Below the pieces are notes generated by a model. That model saw only the letters and a program-made list of their open reading frames with translations. It did not search any database and was not told the DNA's origin. The position numbers and the translations under genes are program-made. This document shows positions 1 through 10,771 of a DNA stretch of 64,000 nucleotides, in pieces. The stretch is from assembly GCA_964472305.1 (NCBI GenBank), contig CAYYJR010000003.1, forward strand, positions 186,001 through 250,000, given 5' to 3'. This stretch comes from CAYYJR01 sp964472305 (GTDB lineage Bacteria; Armatimonadota; Hebobacteria; CAIYQO01). The number at the start of each line of letters is the position of its first letter. Within the stretch, counting starts at the first letter, position 1.

Positions 1-405
1 AGCCCCGGCGGCTCCGTGACCGCCGGCATGGCCATTTACGATACCATGCAGTTGATCAAGCCGGACGTCAAGACCTTTTGCGTCGGATTGGCCGCGAGCA
101 TGGGCGCGGTGCTGTTGGCGTCGGGCGCCCATGGCAAACGTTATGCCCTGCCCAACTGCCGGGTGCTGATCCATCAGCCCATGAGCTACGGTATCGGCGG
201 GCAGGCCACCGACATTGACATCCACGCGCGAGAGATTTTGCGCACGCGGGCCCGCTTGAACGAAATCCTGGCGGAGCATACCCACCAGCCACTTGAACAG
301 GTGGAGAAAGACACTGACCGCGATTTCTGGATGGCGCCGGAAGAAGCCCGCGAGTACGGCATTGTGGACGAAGTGATTCAACGTCGAACCGAATCCGGCA
401 CGTAA
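1..405 (+). CDS. clpP: ATP-dependent Clp protease proteolytic subunit ClpP (5' truncated by window)
   Basis: Serine peptidase subunit that forms the double-heptamer chamber degrading proteins unfolded by ClpX. The window opens inside the gene, at the SPGGSV hairpin motif, so roughly the first 65-70 residues are missing. The catalytic triad is visible: Ser in GLAASMGA, His in LIHQPMS, and Asp in KDTDRDFWM. The C-terminal handle helix and the usual EYGIVDEVI ending are present, so the 3' end is complete. clpX follows 129 bp downstream on the same strand, the classic clpP-clpX order. Family identity is certain; only the start lies outside the window. Confidence 0.97.
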   Translation, partial: SPGGSVTAGMAIYDTMQLIKPDVKTFCVGLAASMGAVLLASGAHGKRYALPNCRVLIHQPMSYGIGGQATDIDIHAREILRTRARLNEILAEHTHQPLEQVEKDTDRDFWMAPEEAREYGIVDEVIQRRTESGT

Positions 406-445
406 CCCGTGCCGGGCGCTTCCCCCGCGCATTGATCGCAGCCCC

Positions 446-466
446 GCCGCCGGCCTGGCCGGCGGC
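446..466. other. GC-rich hairpin between clpP and clpX
   Basis: A perfect inverted repeat with arms 446-455 and 457-466 around a single T. No T-tract follows, so it is more likely an RNA processing or stability hairpin, or a partial attenuator of clpX, than a strong terminator. Confidence 0.4.
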
Positions 467-534
467 GCGAGGGGCCGGGCGCAGCACACCCGACCCTTCC
501 GTTACAGCATATTACACGGTAAAGGAAGAACGGT

Positions 535-1806
<1,272 letters not shown>

Positions 1807-1834
1807 CAGCACTGCCGTAGGTCGCGAGGAGATG

Positions 1835-2878
1835 ATGGCGCAGCCGTTCACGACGATCCTGGTGCCCATGCGGAACGAGGAGGCGTTCATCGAAGCCTGC
1901 CTCGCTTCCCTGTGCGCGCAGGACTACCCGGCGGACAACCTGGAAATCCTGGTGCTTGACGGCGCCTCCACCGACCGATCGCCGGAGATTGTGCAGATGC
2001 TGGCGGAGCGCGATCGGCGCATCCGATTGATCGACAATCCCCACCGCCTGCAGGCGGCGGGACTGAACCTGGGCATTCGTGCGGCGCGCGGCGAGATCAT
2101 CGTGCGCGCCGACGCCCACGCCGTGTATGGGCCCACGTACGTTGCCACATGTGTGGGCCATTTGCTATCCGGACGGGCGGATAACGTGGGCGGTCTGCAA
2201 CGCGCGGTGGGCGTCACCCCTTTTGCCGCGGCGGTGGCGGTGGCATTCATGACACCGCTGGGCGCGGGGAACGCACCCTACCGGCTGTCAACGGAACAGC
2301 GATACGCCGACACCGTGTGGCTGGGCGCCTGGCGCCGGCAGACATTGCTGGAGCTGGACGGCTTTCGCCCTGACATGGCCGCCAACGAGGATTACGAACT
2401 CAATTGCCGTTTGCGCGAGCGCGGCGGACGCATCTTGCTTGACCCCACGCTGCCCAGCACCTACTACACGCGCACGACGCCCAGCCACCTGTGGCGCCAG
2501 TATATGCGTTATGGCTTTGGCAAAATTCAGTGCCTTCGCGCCCATCCCGACAGTCTGGCGCTGCGCCAGTTACTGGTGCCGCTCACCATGCTCATCCTGC
2601 TGTTGGCGGCAGCGTTGCTGCCGTGGACGTGGATCCCGCTGCTGCTCGTTGGCGGCGGCTACCTCACCGGGGTGCTGCTCGGCAGCATCCACGCGGCGCA
2701 GGCCCACGGCTGGCGCCATTTCCCGCTGCTCCCGCTCATCTACATCACCCTGCACTTCGCCTGGGGCCTGGGATTCCTGTGGGGCCTGCTTCGCCTGGGG
2801 GGTTTTCCGCTGCGCCTGCGCGGCTTGCGCGCCTCCGAACGGCTGATCCGCGAAGGAAAAGTGACGAGTGACGAGTGA
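1835..2878 (+). CDS. Family 2 glycosyltransferase with C-terminal membrane segments
   Basis: Probable inner-membrane GT2 enzyme transferring a nucleotide-activated sugar during exopolysaccharide or cell-wall glycan synthesis. The GT-A fold begins at residue 5 ([11 protein letters not shown]), with the donor-binding DGASTD, a DxD-like ADAH motif near residue 94 and an [14 protein letters not shown] acceptor/catalytic motif near residue 185. The last 100 residues hold about three hydrophobic helices. This resembles ExoA-type succinoglycan glucosyltransferases, but the sugar cannot be read from sequence. Two ATGs follow an AGGAG; the second (1835) has the workable spacing. The final codons (VTSDE) are written in a GTGACGA tandem repeat running into the stop. 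Confidence 0.85.
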   Translation: MAQPFTTILVPMRNEEAFIEACLASLCAQDYPADNLEILVLDGASTDRSPEIVQMLAERDRRIRLIDNPHRLQAAGLNLGIRAARGEIIVRADAHAVYGPTYVATCVGHLLSGRADNVGGLQRAVGVTPFAAAVAVAFMTPLGAGNAPYRLSTEQRYADTVWLGAWRRQTLLELDGFRPDMAANEDYELNCRLRERGGRILLDPTLPSTYYTRTTPSHLWRQYMRYGFGKIQCLRAHPDSLALRQLLVPLTMLILLLAAALLPWTWIPLLLVGGGYLTGVLLGSIHAAQAHGWRHFPLLPLIYITLHFAWGLGFLWGLLRLGGFPLRLRGLRASERLIREGKVTSDE

Positions 2879-3036
2879 TGGGGTCAATGCCGGATCGATC
2901 CGGCATTGCGGCGACACGTGCACCAACTCGATTCAGCGAACGCTTCGGGGGATTGTTCTCAGATCGATCTGGAAGCCGACATTGCGTCCGGTACGCGTAA
3001 GCCAGCAACGATGGCGTCGCGAAGACTGTCACAGCG

Positions 3037-4047
3037 TTATGCTTCTTCGTCCGCCGTCCACCCGCTCCAGTCGCCGATAATCTCGACCTCCATCACCAGG
3101 TCGCGGTCGTGCACTTCGCGCACGCGGCGGTGCATCCAGTTGGCAAGGTTGCGGATGTCGGAGGCAGTGGCTTCGGGATGGGCGATGATGAAGTTCGCAT
3201 GTTTTTCGGAGACTTCCGCACCGCCGATGCGATACCCTTTGCACCCGGCGCGGTCGATGAGTTTCCCGGCGGCGATGTCCGGCTGATTCTTAAAAGTGCT
3301 GCCCGCCGTGTGACAGCGGGTCGGCTGGCGCGAGGTGCGTTTTTCTTCCAGCCGCGCCATTTTCGCGAGAATGGTTTCTCGCGTGCCGGGCGCCAATTTC
3401 AATCGCGCTTCCACCACGATCAAATCGCTCCCCTGCAACACGCTCTGCCGGTAGCTGTGCAACAGTTCATCATTGACCCGCTCGACACGCTCGCCGGCAT
3501 GGGTGAGCAAGGTGGCGCGCTCGACCAGATCGCAAATACCGCCGATGTCGGTGCCGGCGTTCATGACCATCGCGCCGCCGATGGTGCCGGGAATGCCCAG
3601 CGTGGATTCCAACCCGCTGAGCTCCTCCGCGGCGGCGAAGTGCACCACGCGCGCCAACTTGGCCCCGGCGCCGGCGACCACCGTATCGCCGTCGCGGGTG
3701 ATTTGCGCGAAGTGCGGGGTCAGGCGGATCACCGCACCGCGGATGCCTTTATCGGCGACCAGCAGGTTGCTGCCGTTTCCGATGACGTGGGTGGGGATGC
3801 CAGCCTGATGCAGCAGACGCAATACCATCTCCAGGTCTTCCTCGTCCTGGGGCGCCAGAAACAGGTCAGCCGGGCCGCCGACACGAAAAGTGGTATGGCG
3901 TGCCATGGGCTCGCTCTGGCGCACTTCCCCCCGCATCTTCGCCGTCAACTCATGCACCAGCACATCGACCGCCGGAGCCTCGGAGCAGTGTTCGGTAAGA
4001 TTCAACGATGTTGTGACCACAACAGCTACCTCATTATTCGGCAACAT
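3037..4047 (-). CDS. murB: UDP-N-acetylenolpyruvoylglucosamine reductase MurB
   Basis: FAD/NADPH enzyme reducing enolpyruvyl-UDP-GlcNAc to UDP-MurNAc, the second committed step of peptidoglycan synthesis. Seen: the FAD-binding GNGSNLLV, IPGTIGGAMVMNAGTD, the catalytic Ser in TAGSTFKNQ, and the C-terminal SEKHANFIIAHPEATA with its conserved Glu. This is a compact type II-like enzyme of 336 aa. The ATG at 4047 is preceded by AAGGAG 12 nt upstream; an in-frame TTG at 4071 would overlap the murC stop. It is the last gene of the ftsW-murC-murB minus-strand operon. Confidence 0.96.
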   Translation of the reverse strand: MLPNNEVAVVVTTSLNLTEHCSEAPAVDVLVHELTAKMRGEVRQSEPMARHTTFRVGGPADLFLAPQDEEDLEMVLRLLHQAGIPTHVIGNGSNLLVADKGIRGAVIRLTPHFAQITRDGDTVVAGAGAKLARVVHFAAAEELSGLESTLGIPGTIGGAMVMNAGTDIGGICDLVERATLLTHAGERVERVNDELLHSYRQSVLQGSDLIVVEARLKLAPGTRETILAKMARLEEKRTSRQPTRCHTAGSTFKNQPDIAAGKLIDRAGCKGYRIGGAEVSEKHANFIIAHPEATASDIRNLANWMHRRVREVHDRDLVMEVEIIGDWSGWTADEEA

Positions 4048-4067
4048 GGTGCAACGAGACTCCTTTG

Positions 4068-5510
4068 TCAAGTTGCCACTTCTCCGGGATGTCTGGCGAG
4101 TCCCTCTCCGCGCAGCAGCGCATGGGCGACTGCATCGACATCCCCCGCGCCAGTGGTGATAATAACATCCCCATCCCCCAGCGCGGGTATTTCCGCGGGT
4201 TGTGTGGCTGCGTTTTGGCCTGCCGCGGCGTGTGCGAGAATATATACAGCATCACCCAGGGCATCCAGCGCCAACACGACCGGCGACGCGGAGCGGGCGG
4301 TGATGCGTTCCACCAGTTGCCGGGAACTCACGCCGGGAATCGGCGCTTCCCGCGCGGGGTAAATGGGCGCGATCAACACCACGTCAGCCAGCGCCAGCGC
4401 GTCGGCGAAGTCCTCCAGCAGATCGCGCGTGCGGCTAAACAGGTGGGGTTGAAAGACCACGACGACGCGTCCGGGAAAGACCGCGCGTGCGGCCGTGATG
4501 GTGGCGCGAATTTCCGTCGGGTGGTGCGCGTAATCGTCCACCACCGCCGTTGCCCCGCATGTGCCCAGACGCTCGAAACGCCGGTGCATGCCGGGAAAGG
4601 CCGCCAGCGCGCGCTGCACCGCGGTCAGTTCGGCACCCAGTTCCAGCGCCAGCGCCGCCGCGGCGGTGGCGTTGCTCACGTTATGCAGTCCCGGCACGCG
4701 CAACGCGCAGCGCCCCAGCGGTGTCTCGCCGCGCAACAGCGTGAAGACGGTCTGCGGACCCAGCATCACGTCGGCATAGCGGTAATCGTTCTCCGCGCCC
4801 GCGCCGCAAGTCACCGTGCGCGGGGCCAGCGCCGTCATGGTCCGCAATCGCGCATCGTCGCCGTTCACCACCGCCAGCGAGCGCACCTGGCGTAAGAACT
4901 GCCGGAAACTCTCAAACAGGTGTTCAGACGTGCCGTGGTGATCCAGGTGATCGACCTCAATATTCAACACGATCGCCGCCTCGGGCTGCAACGCCAGAAA
5001 CGATTCATATGCCTCACATGCCTCCACCAGGGTGAGCGCCCCCCCGGCGCGGGCATTGCCGCCCAGGGGCGTCAATTCGCCGCCCAGCACGCAGGTGGGG
5101 TCCATGCCGGCTTCCAACATTATCAACGCCAACATGCCGCTGGTGGTGGTCTTCCCGTGGGTACCGCTCACCGCCACGCCCCGCGCGCTGTTGGCCAGGT
5201 ACCCCAGCAACTCGGCGCGTTTGAAAATCGGCAACTGCAGCACCTCGGCACGCCGTAACTCCGGGTTGTCCGCCCTGATGGCGTCCGAGACGATCACGAC
5301 GTCGCCCGGTCGCACATGGACGGCGTCGTGGCCAACCGCCACCTCAGCCCCGAGCGCCGACAACCGATCTAGCATGGCGGACGCACGCGCGTCCGAACCG
5401 CTGACGCGCACCCCGCGCGCCAACAAAATCTGCGCGAGGGCGCTCATGCCGATGCCGCCGATCGCAATGAAATGGTAGCGCCGGGCCGGATCGATCTGCA
5501 ACTCCATCAT
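4068..5510 (-). CDS. murC: UDP-N-acetylmuramate-L-alanine ligase MurC
   Basis: Cytoplasmic ATP-dependent ligase adding L-Ala to UDP-MurNAc. Motifs: the N-terminal Rossmann AIGGIGMSALAQ, the P-loop GTHGKTTTSGM, the central-domain NIEVDHLDHHG, and the C-terminal DDYAHHPTE with FQPHLFSRTRDLL. All are intact. The chosen ATG (5510) follows a GGAA and gives 480 aa, normal for MurC. In-frame ATGs at 5522, 5525 and 5543 are alternatives; the open frame beyond 5543 overlaps ftsW and is unlikely to be translated. murB starts just downstream. murG, normally between ftsW and murC, is absent. Confidence 0.95.
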   Translation of the reverse strand: MMELQIDPARRYHFIAIGGIGMSALAQILLARGVRVSGSDARASAMLDRLSALGAEVAVGHDAVHVRPGDVVIVSDAIRADNPELRRAEVLQLPIFKRAELLGYLANSARGVAVSGTHGKTTTSGMLALIMLEAGMDPTCVLGGELTPLGGNARAGGALTLVEACEAYESFLALQPEAAIVLNIEVDHLDHHGTSEHLFESFRQFLRQVRSLAVVNGDDARLRTMTALAPRTVTCGAGAENDYRYADVMLGPQTVFTLLRGETPLGRCALRVPGLHNVSNATAAAALALELGAELTAVQRALAAFPGMHRRFERLGTCGATAVVDDYAHHPTEIRATITAARAVFPGRVVVVFQPHLFSRTRDLLEDFADALALADVVLIAPIYPAREAPIPGVSSRQLVERITARSASPVVLALDALGDAVYILAHAAAGQNAATQPAEIPALGDGDVIITTGAGDVDAVAHALLRGEGLARHPGEVAT

Positions 5511-5580
5511 GGGATGTTCCATCATTGTCACTATCCATGGCATGATACCCCGCGCCCGCGAGGTGCACGCCGCGCCATTC

Positions 5581-6726
5581 TTACCTCGTCGTGGGCTGCA
5601 TCGTTGCCGGCATCGTCCGCCGTGTCGCGGCGGGACGCAACGCGGAAACATTCATCAACAGCCCGCCCATCATCATACTGCAGGTGAGCGAACTGCCGCC
5701 ATAGCTGATGAACGGCAGGTTGATACCGATGCAGGGCAGCATATTCATCGCCACCGCCATGTTGACGATGGCTTGCGTAGCCAGCATGACCGTGCAACCG
5801 GCCGCTACCAGCGCGCCAAACTCGTCGGGGGCGCGGTGGGCTACCGCAAAGCCGCGCAAAATTAGAAAGAGATACGGGACGAACAGGAAGAGGATCGTGA
5901 GAAAGAATCCCAATTCTTCCGCAATCACCGCCATAATGGAGTCGTTCTGCGTGGCGGGCAGGTAGAGCCATTTTTGCAGGCTCTTGCAGAATCCACGGCC
6001 AAACACCCCGCCGGAGCCGATGGCAATCAACGCGTTGAACGGCTGCATGCCTTCGGACAGCGCGTATTTTTCCGGGTTGCGCCACGCGGCGATGCGATTG
6101 CTGCGCGTGCTGTGATCCAGCGACATCACGAGCGCCAGCAGTATGAACAATCCCAGCAGCGGAATCCCGACATACCGCAGTTTGACACCGGCGATGAGCA
6201 GGATGACCGAGAGCGCGAGAATGACCCCGAAGGCGGTGCCCAGGTCGCGCTGCAACACCACCAGCAACACCGGTCCCAGCAGGAACCAGATCGGACCGGC
6301 GAGTAACCCGCGCACGGATTTCAGCATCCAGGGACGCCGTGTGATATACGCTGCCAGGGTCACCACGGCCACCACTTTCAACAGTTCCGACGGCTGTAAT
6401 GGCCCCAGCCAGTTATGATTGCCGTGACGAGCCGGCAGGCACAGCGGCGCCAGCATGAGCACGGTCGTCACCACAATCACCCCCCAGAACACCCACTTTT
6501 GCGCGGGGTGGCGATAGAACCACTCCAGCGGGATGAACATGCAGAGCAACATAGCCGGCAGCCCGATGAGGAGGGCGGACATGATCTGCTTGCGCGCGAA
6601 AAAAAAGCTGTCGCCCCCCACCAGCGCCTTGGGATAACTGGCTGAATAGACGAAGGCGATGCCCATGCCGACCAGCGCGAGCAGGCAGAGAAATAACGGC
6701 ATATCAAAGGCGACGGCTCGACGCAT
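5581..6726 (-). CDS. ftsW: Peptidoglycan glycosyltransferase FtsW (SEDS family)
   Basis: Integral-membrane SEDS polymerase that, with a class b PBP, polymerises septal peptidoglycan. The 381 residues have about ten hydrophobic helices. The family signature NLPFISYGGSS is near the C terminus. The catalytic-loop region GNHNWLGPLQPSELLKV and the EELGFFLTILFLF helix are conserved. Linkage to murC and murB favours FtsW over RodA. The start ATG at 6726 follows AGGAG by 8 nt, and the promoter for the ftsW-murC-murB operon should lie in the short gap up to 6800. Confidence 0.92.
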   Translation of the reverse strand: MRRAVAFDMPLFLCLLALVGMGIAFVYSASYPKALVGGDSFFFARKQIMSALLIGLPAMLLCMFIPLEWFYRHPAQKWVFWGVIVVTTVLMLAPLCLPARHGNHNWLGPLQPSELLKVVAVVTLAAYITRRPWMLKSVRGLLAGPIWFLLGPVLLVVLQRDLGTAFGVILALSVILLIAGVKLRYVGIPLLGLFILLALVMSLDHSTRSNRIAAWRNPEKYALSEGMQPFNALIAIGSGGVFGRGFCKSLQKWLYLPATQNDSIMAVIAEELGFFLTILFLFVPYLFLILRGFAVAHRAPDEFGALVAAGCTVMLATQAIVNMAVAMNMLPCIGINLPFISYGGSSLTCSMMMGGLLMNVSALRPAATRRTMPATMQPTTR

Positions 6727-6800
6727 AGCGCGGTCTCCTGACTGTGATGAATGGCTGCATCCGGTAGACGGTTAACTATACCAGAGGGTCTTTGCCACCG

Positions 6801-7688
6801 TCAACGCAAGACATCCACCGGGGAAGCCGTGTCCACCCCGGGTGGTCGCGACAGGTGGCGCGCCACCTGCAGCGACCGCCGCCGGGGTGCCAACGATCGC
6901 GCGCCGCGGTGGGCGCGTATCGACCATGCGCTCAGCCACAACACGATGCACGTCAGCACCAGCAAACCGATCACCCCATGCCACCAGACGCCAATGGTGA
7001 TGTCCCCGGGCGACAGCAGCGCGAATAGTTGCAGCGGCGGATTGGTGATGAACACCGTCCAGAACAGATCGGCAGTGGTGGTGAAGACCGCCAGCGCGCC
7101 GAAAATGGCGGGAATACCCAGCAGCATGATGAGCATGGCGCCATATGACCACGCCACCGCGGCGTTGATGCGCGCGCAACGGCTGGAAACGAACAACCCG
7201 ATGGCGGAGAAAAACATGCCGGCCGCCAGCAGCAACACATAGCCGTTGACGATCTCGATAGGCGACACGCCGCCGTAGGTAAACACAATGGCGACCACCG
7301 GCAGGCCGGACACCACCACCATCACCATCTGGCCGATGGCGCCCCAATATTTGCCCAGCACCAGCGCGAGTGAACTGATGGGGGTGAGGTAGAGCAACTC
7401 CAGCGTGCCTTTTTCGCGCTCCGCGCTGATCGCACTGGCCGTCAGTCCCGGACTGATGAGGAGGATAATGCCCATTTGGCTTATGAGGAACGCGATCCAC
7501 AGCGCCTGCCCGAACGCCGCCCATTGCTGCGGCTCCTGCTGAATAGGCACGATGAGGGTGGTGGCGACCAACACCAGCAGCAGCGCCGCGCTATAACTGC
7601 CCATCACCACGAATCCACGACCCCCGCGCAGACGGCGGCGTGTTTCCTCCCACATCACCGGACAACGGACAGGTAAATACCACGGCAT
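6801..7688 (-). CDS. ABC-2 type transporter permease
   Basis: Membrane subunit of an ABC exporter. The N-terminal pattern PVMWEETRRRLRGGRGF is typical of ABC-2 permeases, which carry a basic E.R.R.R amphipathic segment before helix 1. About six membrane helices follow, with the conserved loop SAEREKGTLELLYLTPIS after helix 2. The start at 7688 (ATG) leaves eleven residues before that segment; the frame is open to a GTG at 7751, which lacks a ribosome site. The C-terminal tail is basic and probably cytoplasmic. No ATPase partner is adjacent, so substrate and direction are unknown. Confidence 0.8.
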   Translation of the reverse strand: MPWYLPVRCPVMWEETRRRLRGGRGFVVMGSYSAALLLVLVATTLIVPIQQEPQQWAAFGQALWIAFLISQMGIILLISPGLTASAISAEREKGTLELLYLTPISSLALVLGKYWGAIGQMVMVVVSGLPVVAIVFTYGGVSPIEIVNGYVLLLAAGMFFSAIGLFVSSRCARINAAVAWSYGAMLIMLLGIPAIFGALAVFTTTADLFWTVFITNPPLQLFALLSPGDITIGVWWHGVIGLLVLTCIVLWLSAWSIRAHRGARSLAPRRRSLQVARHLSRPPGVDTASPVDVLR

Positions 7689-7816
7689 GCCGAATAATTC
7701 CGTAATGCCGGAGAGAATCCCTGCTGTGCTCTCGGCTTTTTCACGGATCACCGGGGAGGGTGGGACGGCACGGAACCGAAATCGGTCGTCTTTCTCGGCG
7801 GGAGGAATATCCTTTG

Positions 7817-8872
7817 ATGAATGCGCGCAGGAATGATTCCGCGCTTAAAAACGATGGCCCCTCACGGACACATCAGCGGAGACGGACGATCAAGGTACTG
7901 GGTCTGATCATGATCTTCCTTCTGGGCATTGCCGGATGGAGGATATGGCAAGCCGTGCGTCCCCCATCATTGATCCGCTGGAACACGCTGATGGGTACCG
8001 GACAACAGTATCAGCAGGACAGCCGGTATCGAAACGCCGAACAATGTTATTCGCAGGCTATTGCTGAAGCGAAACGGCTTGATCCTACACATCCGCGACT
8101 GGCCGACAGCTACTTCGCCCTGGCAGAGCTCTATTACGCTGAGCGCTGGCATTTCAATTCAGATTCACCGGATAGCGCCAATCCATTCCCGCAGGTGGGT
8201 GAAGCATTCCGCCAGGGACCAATGGGAGTACTGCGAGCACTCGAAAAGGTGGGAGACACCCGCCATGCGCGGCGGATAGCCCAGGATGTCACGGCGATCA
8301 TCGCGTGTTATCGCCAGGCGATGCACATTCACGAACAGGCAGATGGGAATAATTCCCCGAGTTTGCTCCCAATACTGAAGCGAATGGCCGCGCTCACCGC
8401 GCTGCGGGATGTCGCCGCCACACAGCCCTTTTTTCTGCGTATCTGGCGGATATCGGTTTCCGCTTATGGACCGGATGATGCACGGACTCACACGGCATTC
8501 GAGACACTGCTTGATCTGGATTGCCGGCTCGGTCGCTTCGCGGAAGCCGTGCGTTTATGCCAGCATGCGCTGTCTAGATCTGAAGCGAATCACGGACGAA
8601 CGAATATCAAAATACTCCCTGAACTGACCGCATTAGCACAAACATATCGCCGGGCGAAAGAGTATCATCGCGCCGAACCACTCTACCTGCGCGGTATCGC
8701 CATCGCCGAGCATGCCTACCACCTGCCGTATACCAGCATGACCGATCCAAGCCTGTATGGGACACCTTGCTGGGATGAGGTGTTCCCACTGCTGGATGAC
8801 TATGTCTGGCAACTTGACGCCACCGGTCGCAAGGCAGCAGCGCGCGCGATGTGGATGCGGTTGACGGATTAA
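7817..8872 (+). CDS. Membrane-anchored TPR-repeat protein
   Basis: 351 aa, starting at the ATG after GGAGG (12-nt spacing). A basic N terminus precedes one transmembrane helix (about residues 25-46, VLGLIMIFLLGIAGW), followed by a long soluble region with TPR-like A/B helix pairs: YQQDSRYRNAEQCYSQAIAEA, LGRFAEAVRLCQHALSRSEA, YRRAKEYHRAEPLYLRGIAIAE. The last two units resemble TPR_12 repeats. Base composition is visibly less GC-rich than neighbours (many A/T third positions), suggesting a different origin. Likely a protein-interaction scaffold; no enzymatic motif seen. It diverges from the ABC permease. Confidence 0.7.
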   Translation: MNARRNDSALKNDGPSRTHQRRRTIKVLGLIMIFLLGIAGWRIWQAVRPPSLIRWNTLMGTGQQYQQDSRYRNAEQCYSQAIAEAKRLDPTHPRLADSYFALAELYYAERWHFNSDSPDSANPFPQVGEAFRQGPMGVLRALEKVGDTRHARRIAQDVTAIIACYRQAMHIHEQADGNNSPSLLPILKRMAALTALRDVAATQPFFLRIWRISVSAYGPDDARTHTAFETLLDLDCRLGRFAEAVRLCQHALSRSEANHGRTNIKILPELTALAQTYRRAKEYHRAEPLYLRGIAIAEHAYHLPYTSMTDPSLYGTPCWDEVFPLLDDYVWQLDATGRKAAARAMWMRLTD

Positions 8873-9074
8873 GCAACGATGCTTTCCTAAACTGTCGCCA
8901 TGCCAGGCTGTCGAATTTCATCGGTGCCACCAGCACCAGCCGGGTGTCGTGTAGCCCGGTGTGCAAATCCTGTGCAATACCCAGTTCTTCTACCCGGGCA
9001 CAGCACGGGTCGGCGGCGTGATTGGCGACCATCGGCGGCATGATGCTCGGTCTCCCTGCCACGGTGGTGCAATC

Positions 9075-9758
9075 TTACGCCTGCAGCGCGGCTTTGAAGC
9101 GGCGCACGGCATCTTCGATGGTTTCCGGGGTTTTGCCGGTGACGATGGCGCCGATCATCAAGGCTTCAATGCCGCAATCGCGGGTAAGCAGGGTGGCCTC
9201 TTCCGCGCGGATGGCGCGCTGGGTGGGAACGATGATCGGCAGGTCGATGGTGTCGCGCAGGGAGCGATAAGCGGTCAAATCGCCCACCGTCAACGGTTTG
9301 CCGTAGCCTTCGTGGGGGATGATGGCCGCTTCAATCAGATCGGCGCCCAGGCTTTCCAGCGACAGCGCCTGTGCCGTGGTGTAGGTACTCTCCAGCGCCA
9401 CCGCCTTGCCCATGCCGGTCAGGCGCCACATCCATGCCGGCATCTGTGACAGGTAGAGATCGAAGAAATCAATGCCCATCCGCTGCAGTTCCGCCATCTC
9501 CTCCGGGGTTGCCGGATTGTCGGCGCCGGCGACGATGCCCACCGGACCGGGGAAAAGGTCAATAATTTGCTGTATCTGCTCCCGCTCTTCCGCCAGCGTG
9601 CCGAAGTGGGTGCCGCTGGCGTCGTGGTGCACGCGGATGTGGATCTTCAGCACGTCTGCTCCGCCGTCACGCGCCGCGCGCGCTAGTGCCGGATCATTGG
9701 CGGGCAGACTCATAATGAGCGTGGGACCGTTGCTGAGGAGTTCGATAGTGCGGCTCAT
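9075..9758 (-). CDS. TIM-barrel protein, phosphate-binding-barrel type
   Basis: 227 aa with alternating beta-alpha units (LIMSLPAND, GADVLKIHIRV, VGIVAGAD, GIDFFDLYLS, AVALEST, GADLIEAAIIP, LPIIVPTQ, GIEALMIGAIVTG). The GAIVTG at the C-terminal end resembles the phosphate-binding turn of ribulose-phosphate-binding barrels such as NanE, ThiG or HisF-like proteins. K39 in VLKIHI and E158 in LIEAAII (approximate positions) could be catalytic. The substrate is unknown. The ATG overlaps the stop of the J-domain gene by four bases (ATGA), so the two are translationally coupled. Confidence 0.65.
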   Translation of the reverse strand: MSRTIELLSNGPTLIMSLPANDPALARAARDGGADVLKIHIRVHHDASGTHFGTLAEEREQIQQIIDLFPGPVGIVAGADNPATPEEMAELQRMGIDFFDLYLSQMPAWMWRLTGMGKAVALESTYTTAQALSLESLGADLIEAAIIPHEGYGKPLTVGDLTAYRSLRDTIDLPIIVPTQRAIRAEEATLLTRDCGIEALMIGAIVTGKTPETIEDAVRRFKAALQA

Positions 9759-10606
9759 GGTGTTCCTCCGTTCGTCTGCGTGCGCAGGCGCACATATTCC
9801 AAACCGATAACGGTGCTGTCGATGCCGGTCAGGCTGCCGATGCGCTCGAGTGCGTCGGCGATGCGGTGTTGCAACGGCTCATCGGCAGCGCCGGCGGCAC
9901 GCGCGGCATCTTCCGCCCGCGCGATGACACCCAGCGCATCGAGCACGAAACGCGCCCGCGCCTGCGGCAAGGCGGCGCCGGCCCAGCGCCGCGGCAGCGC
10001 CTCCATCACCTGCTCCCAGTCGTCGGCCTTCGGCTCAATCGCCGGGGCGTCGGCGGGGGAAGGTGCCGGCGTGGCGGGGGCGCGCTTCTGGCGCAGCTTC
10101 GCTTCTTCGTCGCGCAGCGCGTACCAATCCTCCACCTTCCCACTCTGGATGACGCGAAAATCGAGCGGACGACCCGCCACCTCGACCAGGATGCGCCGCA
10201 CGGCGGCATGCGCCTCGGTGGTGGTGAGGTAGCCGAGCAGGTTGGCGTGCAGCGGCTCGATGCCGACGATAAGCAGGCTGTCGCCCTCCATCGTCAGCGC
10301 CACGCTGTTGCGCAGCGCGTCGATGAGCGGCGTGAAGCGCGGGGATCGCTCGAAATACAGGCGGCTCACTTCCTGCCAGAGCTGGTCCAGATTCAGCACG
10401 CGCGGCACCGCCGGCAGCGTGGCGTCGTAGTTCTTGCGCCGTGCGGTATCCGTCAACACGTGCACCGCCTGCCGGAGTGCCTGCAACTGCCGTCCGCCGT
10501 CGTCCACGCCTAGGGCGCGCGCGCGAGCGCGAAACGCGGCGAGAATGGCATCGACGTCCGCATCGCGCGGCACGCCCAGCAACGCATAATAATCAAGCAC
10601 GCTCAT
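9755..10606 (-). CDS. Degenerate J-domain (DnaJ-like) protein
   Basis: 283 aa. Residues 4-62 (LDYYALLGVPRDADVDAILA and on to RRKNYDATLP) are clearly J-domain-like: helix I, helix II, helix III/IV and the final YD. The HPD tripeptide needed to stimulate DnaK is absent; the corresponding loop reads ALGVDDGG. The remaining 220 residues are helical with an Ala/Pro linker (APATPAPSPADAP) and an unknown C-terminal domain. The start at 10606 is preceded by GAGG; an upstream in-frame ATG at 10621 is less likely. It overlaps the TIM-barrel gene, suggesting joint function. Confidence 0.65.
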   Translation of the reverse strand: MSVLDYYALLGVPRDADVDAILAAFRARARALGVDDGGRQLQALRQAVHVLTDTARRKNYDATLPAVPRVLNLDQLWQEVSRLYFERSPRFTPLIDALRNSVALTMEGDSLLIVGIEPLHANLLGYLTTTEAHAAVRRILVEVAGRPLDFRVIQSGKVEDWYALRDEEAKLRQKRAPATPAPSPADAPAIEPKADDWEQVMEALPRRWAGAALPQARARFVLDALGVIARAEDAARAAGAADEPLQHRIADALERIGSLTGIDSTVIGLEYVRLRTQTNGGTP

Positions 10607-10771
10607 CGCAGGTTGCCTCATAAAATCGGTCGCTGGTCATCTCTTCGACGCATAGCGGGGATAACCTGCCGTCATGGCGAATGGTGAATTATGATCATCA
10701 GCGCATACACAGGTGGCACGATCGTTTTTTTCACCTGCGACTGCACACCGGTCACTGGTCACAAACGTGCC

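Noticed and set aside
3109..4362. Long plus-strand frames antisense to murB, murC, hppA and other genes
   Set aside because: Shadow frames of GC-rich codon usage; the opposite strand holds the homologous proteins.
8873..9074. Minus-strand open frame that looks weakly coding (ELGIAQDLHTGLHDTRLVLV and so on)
   Set aside because: No recognisable family, no ribosome site, and it continues only as antisense of the TPR gene; it may be a gene relic but cannot be supported.
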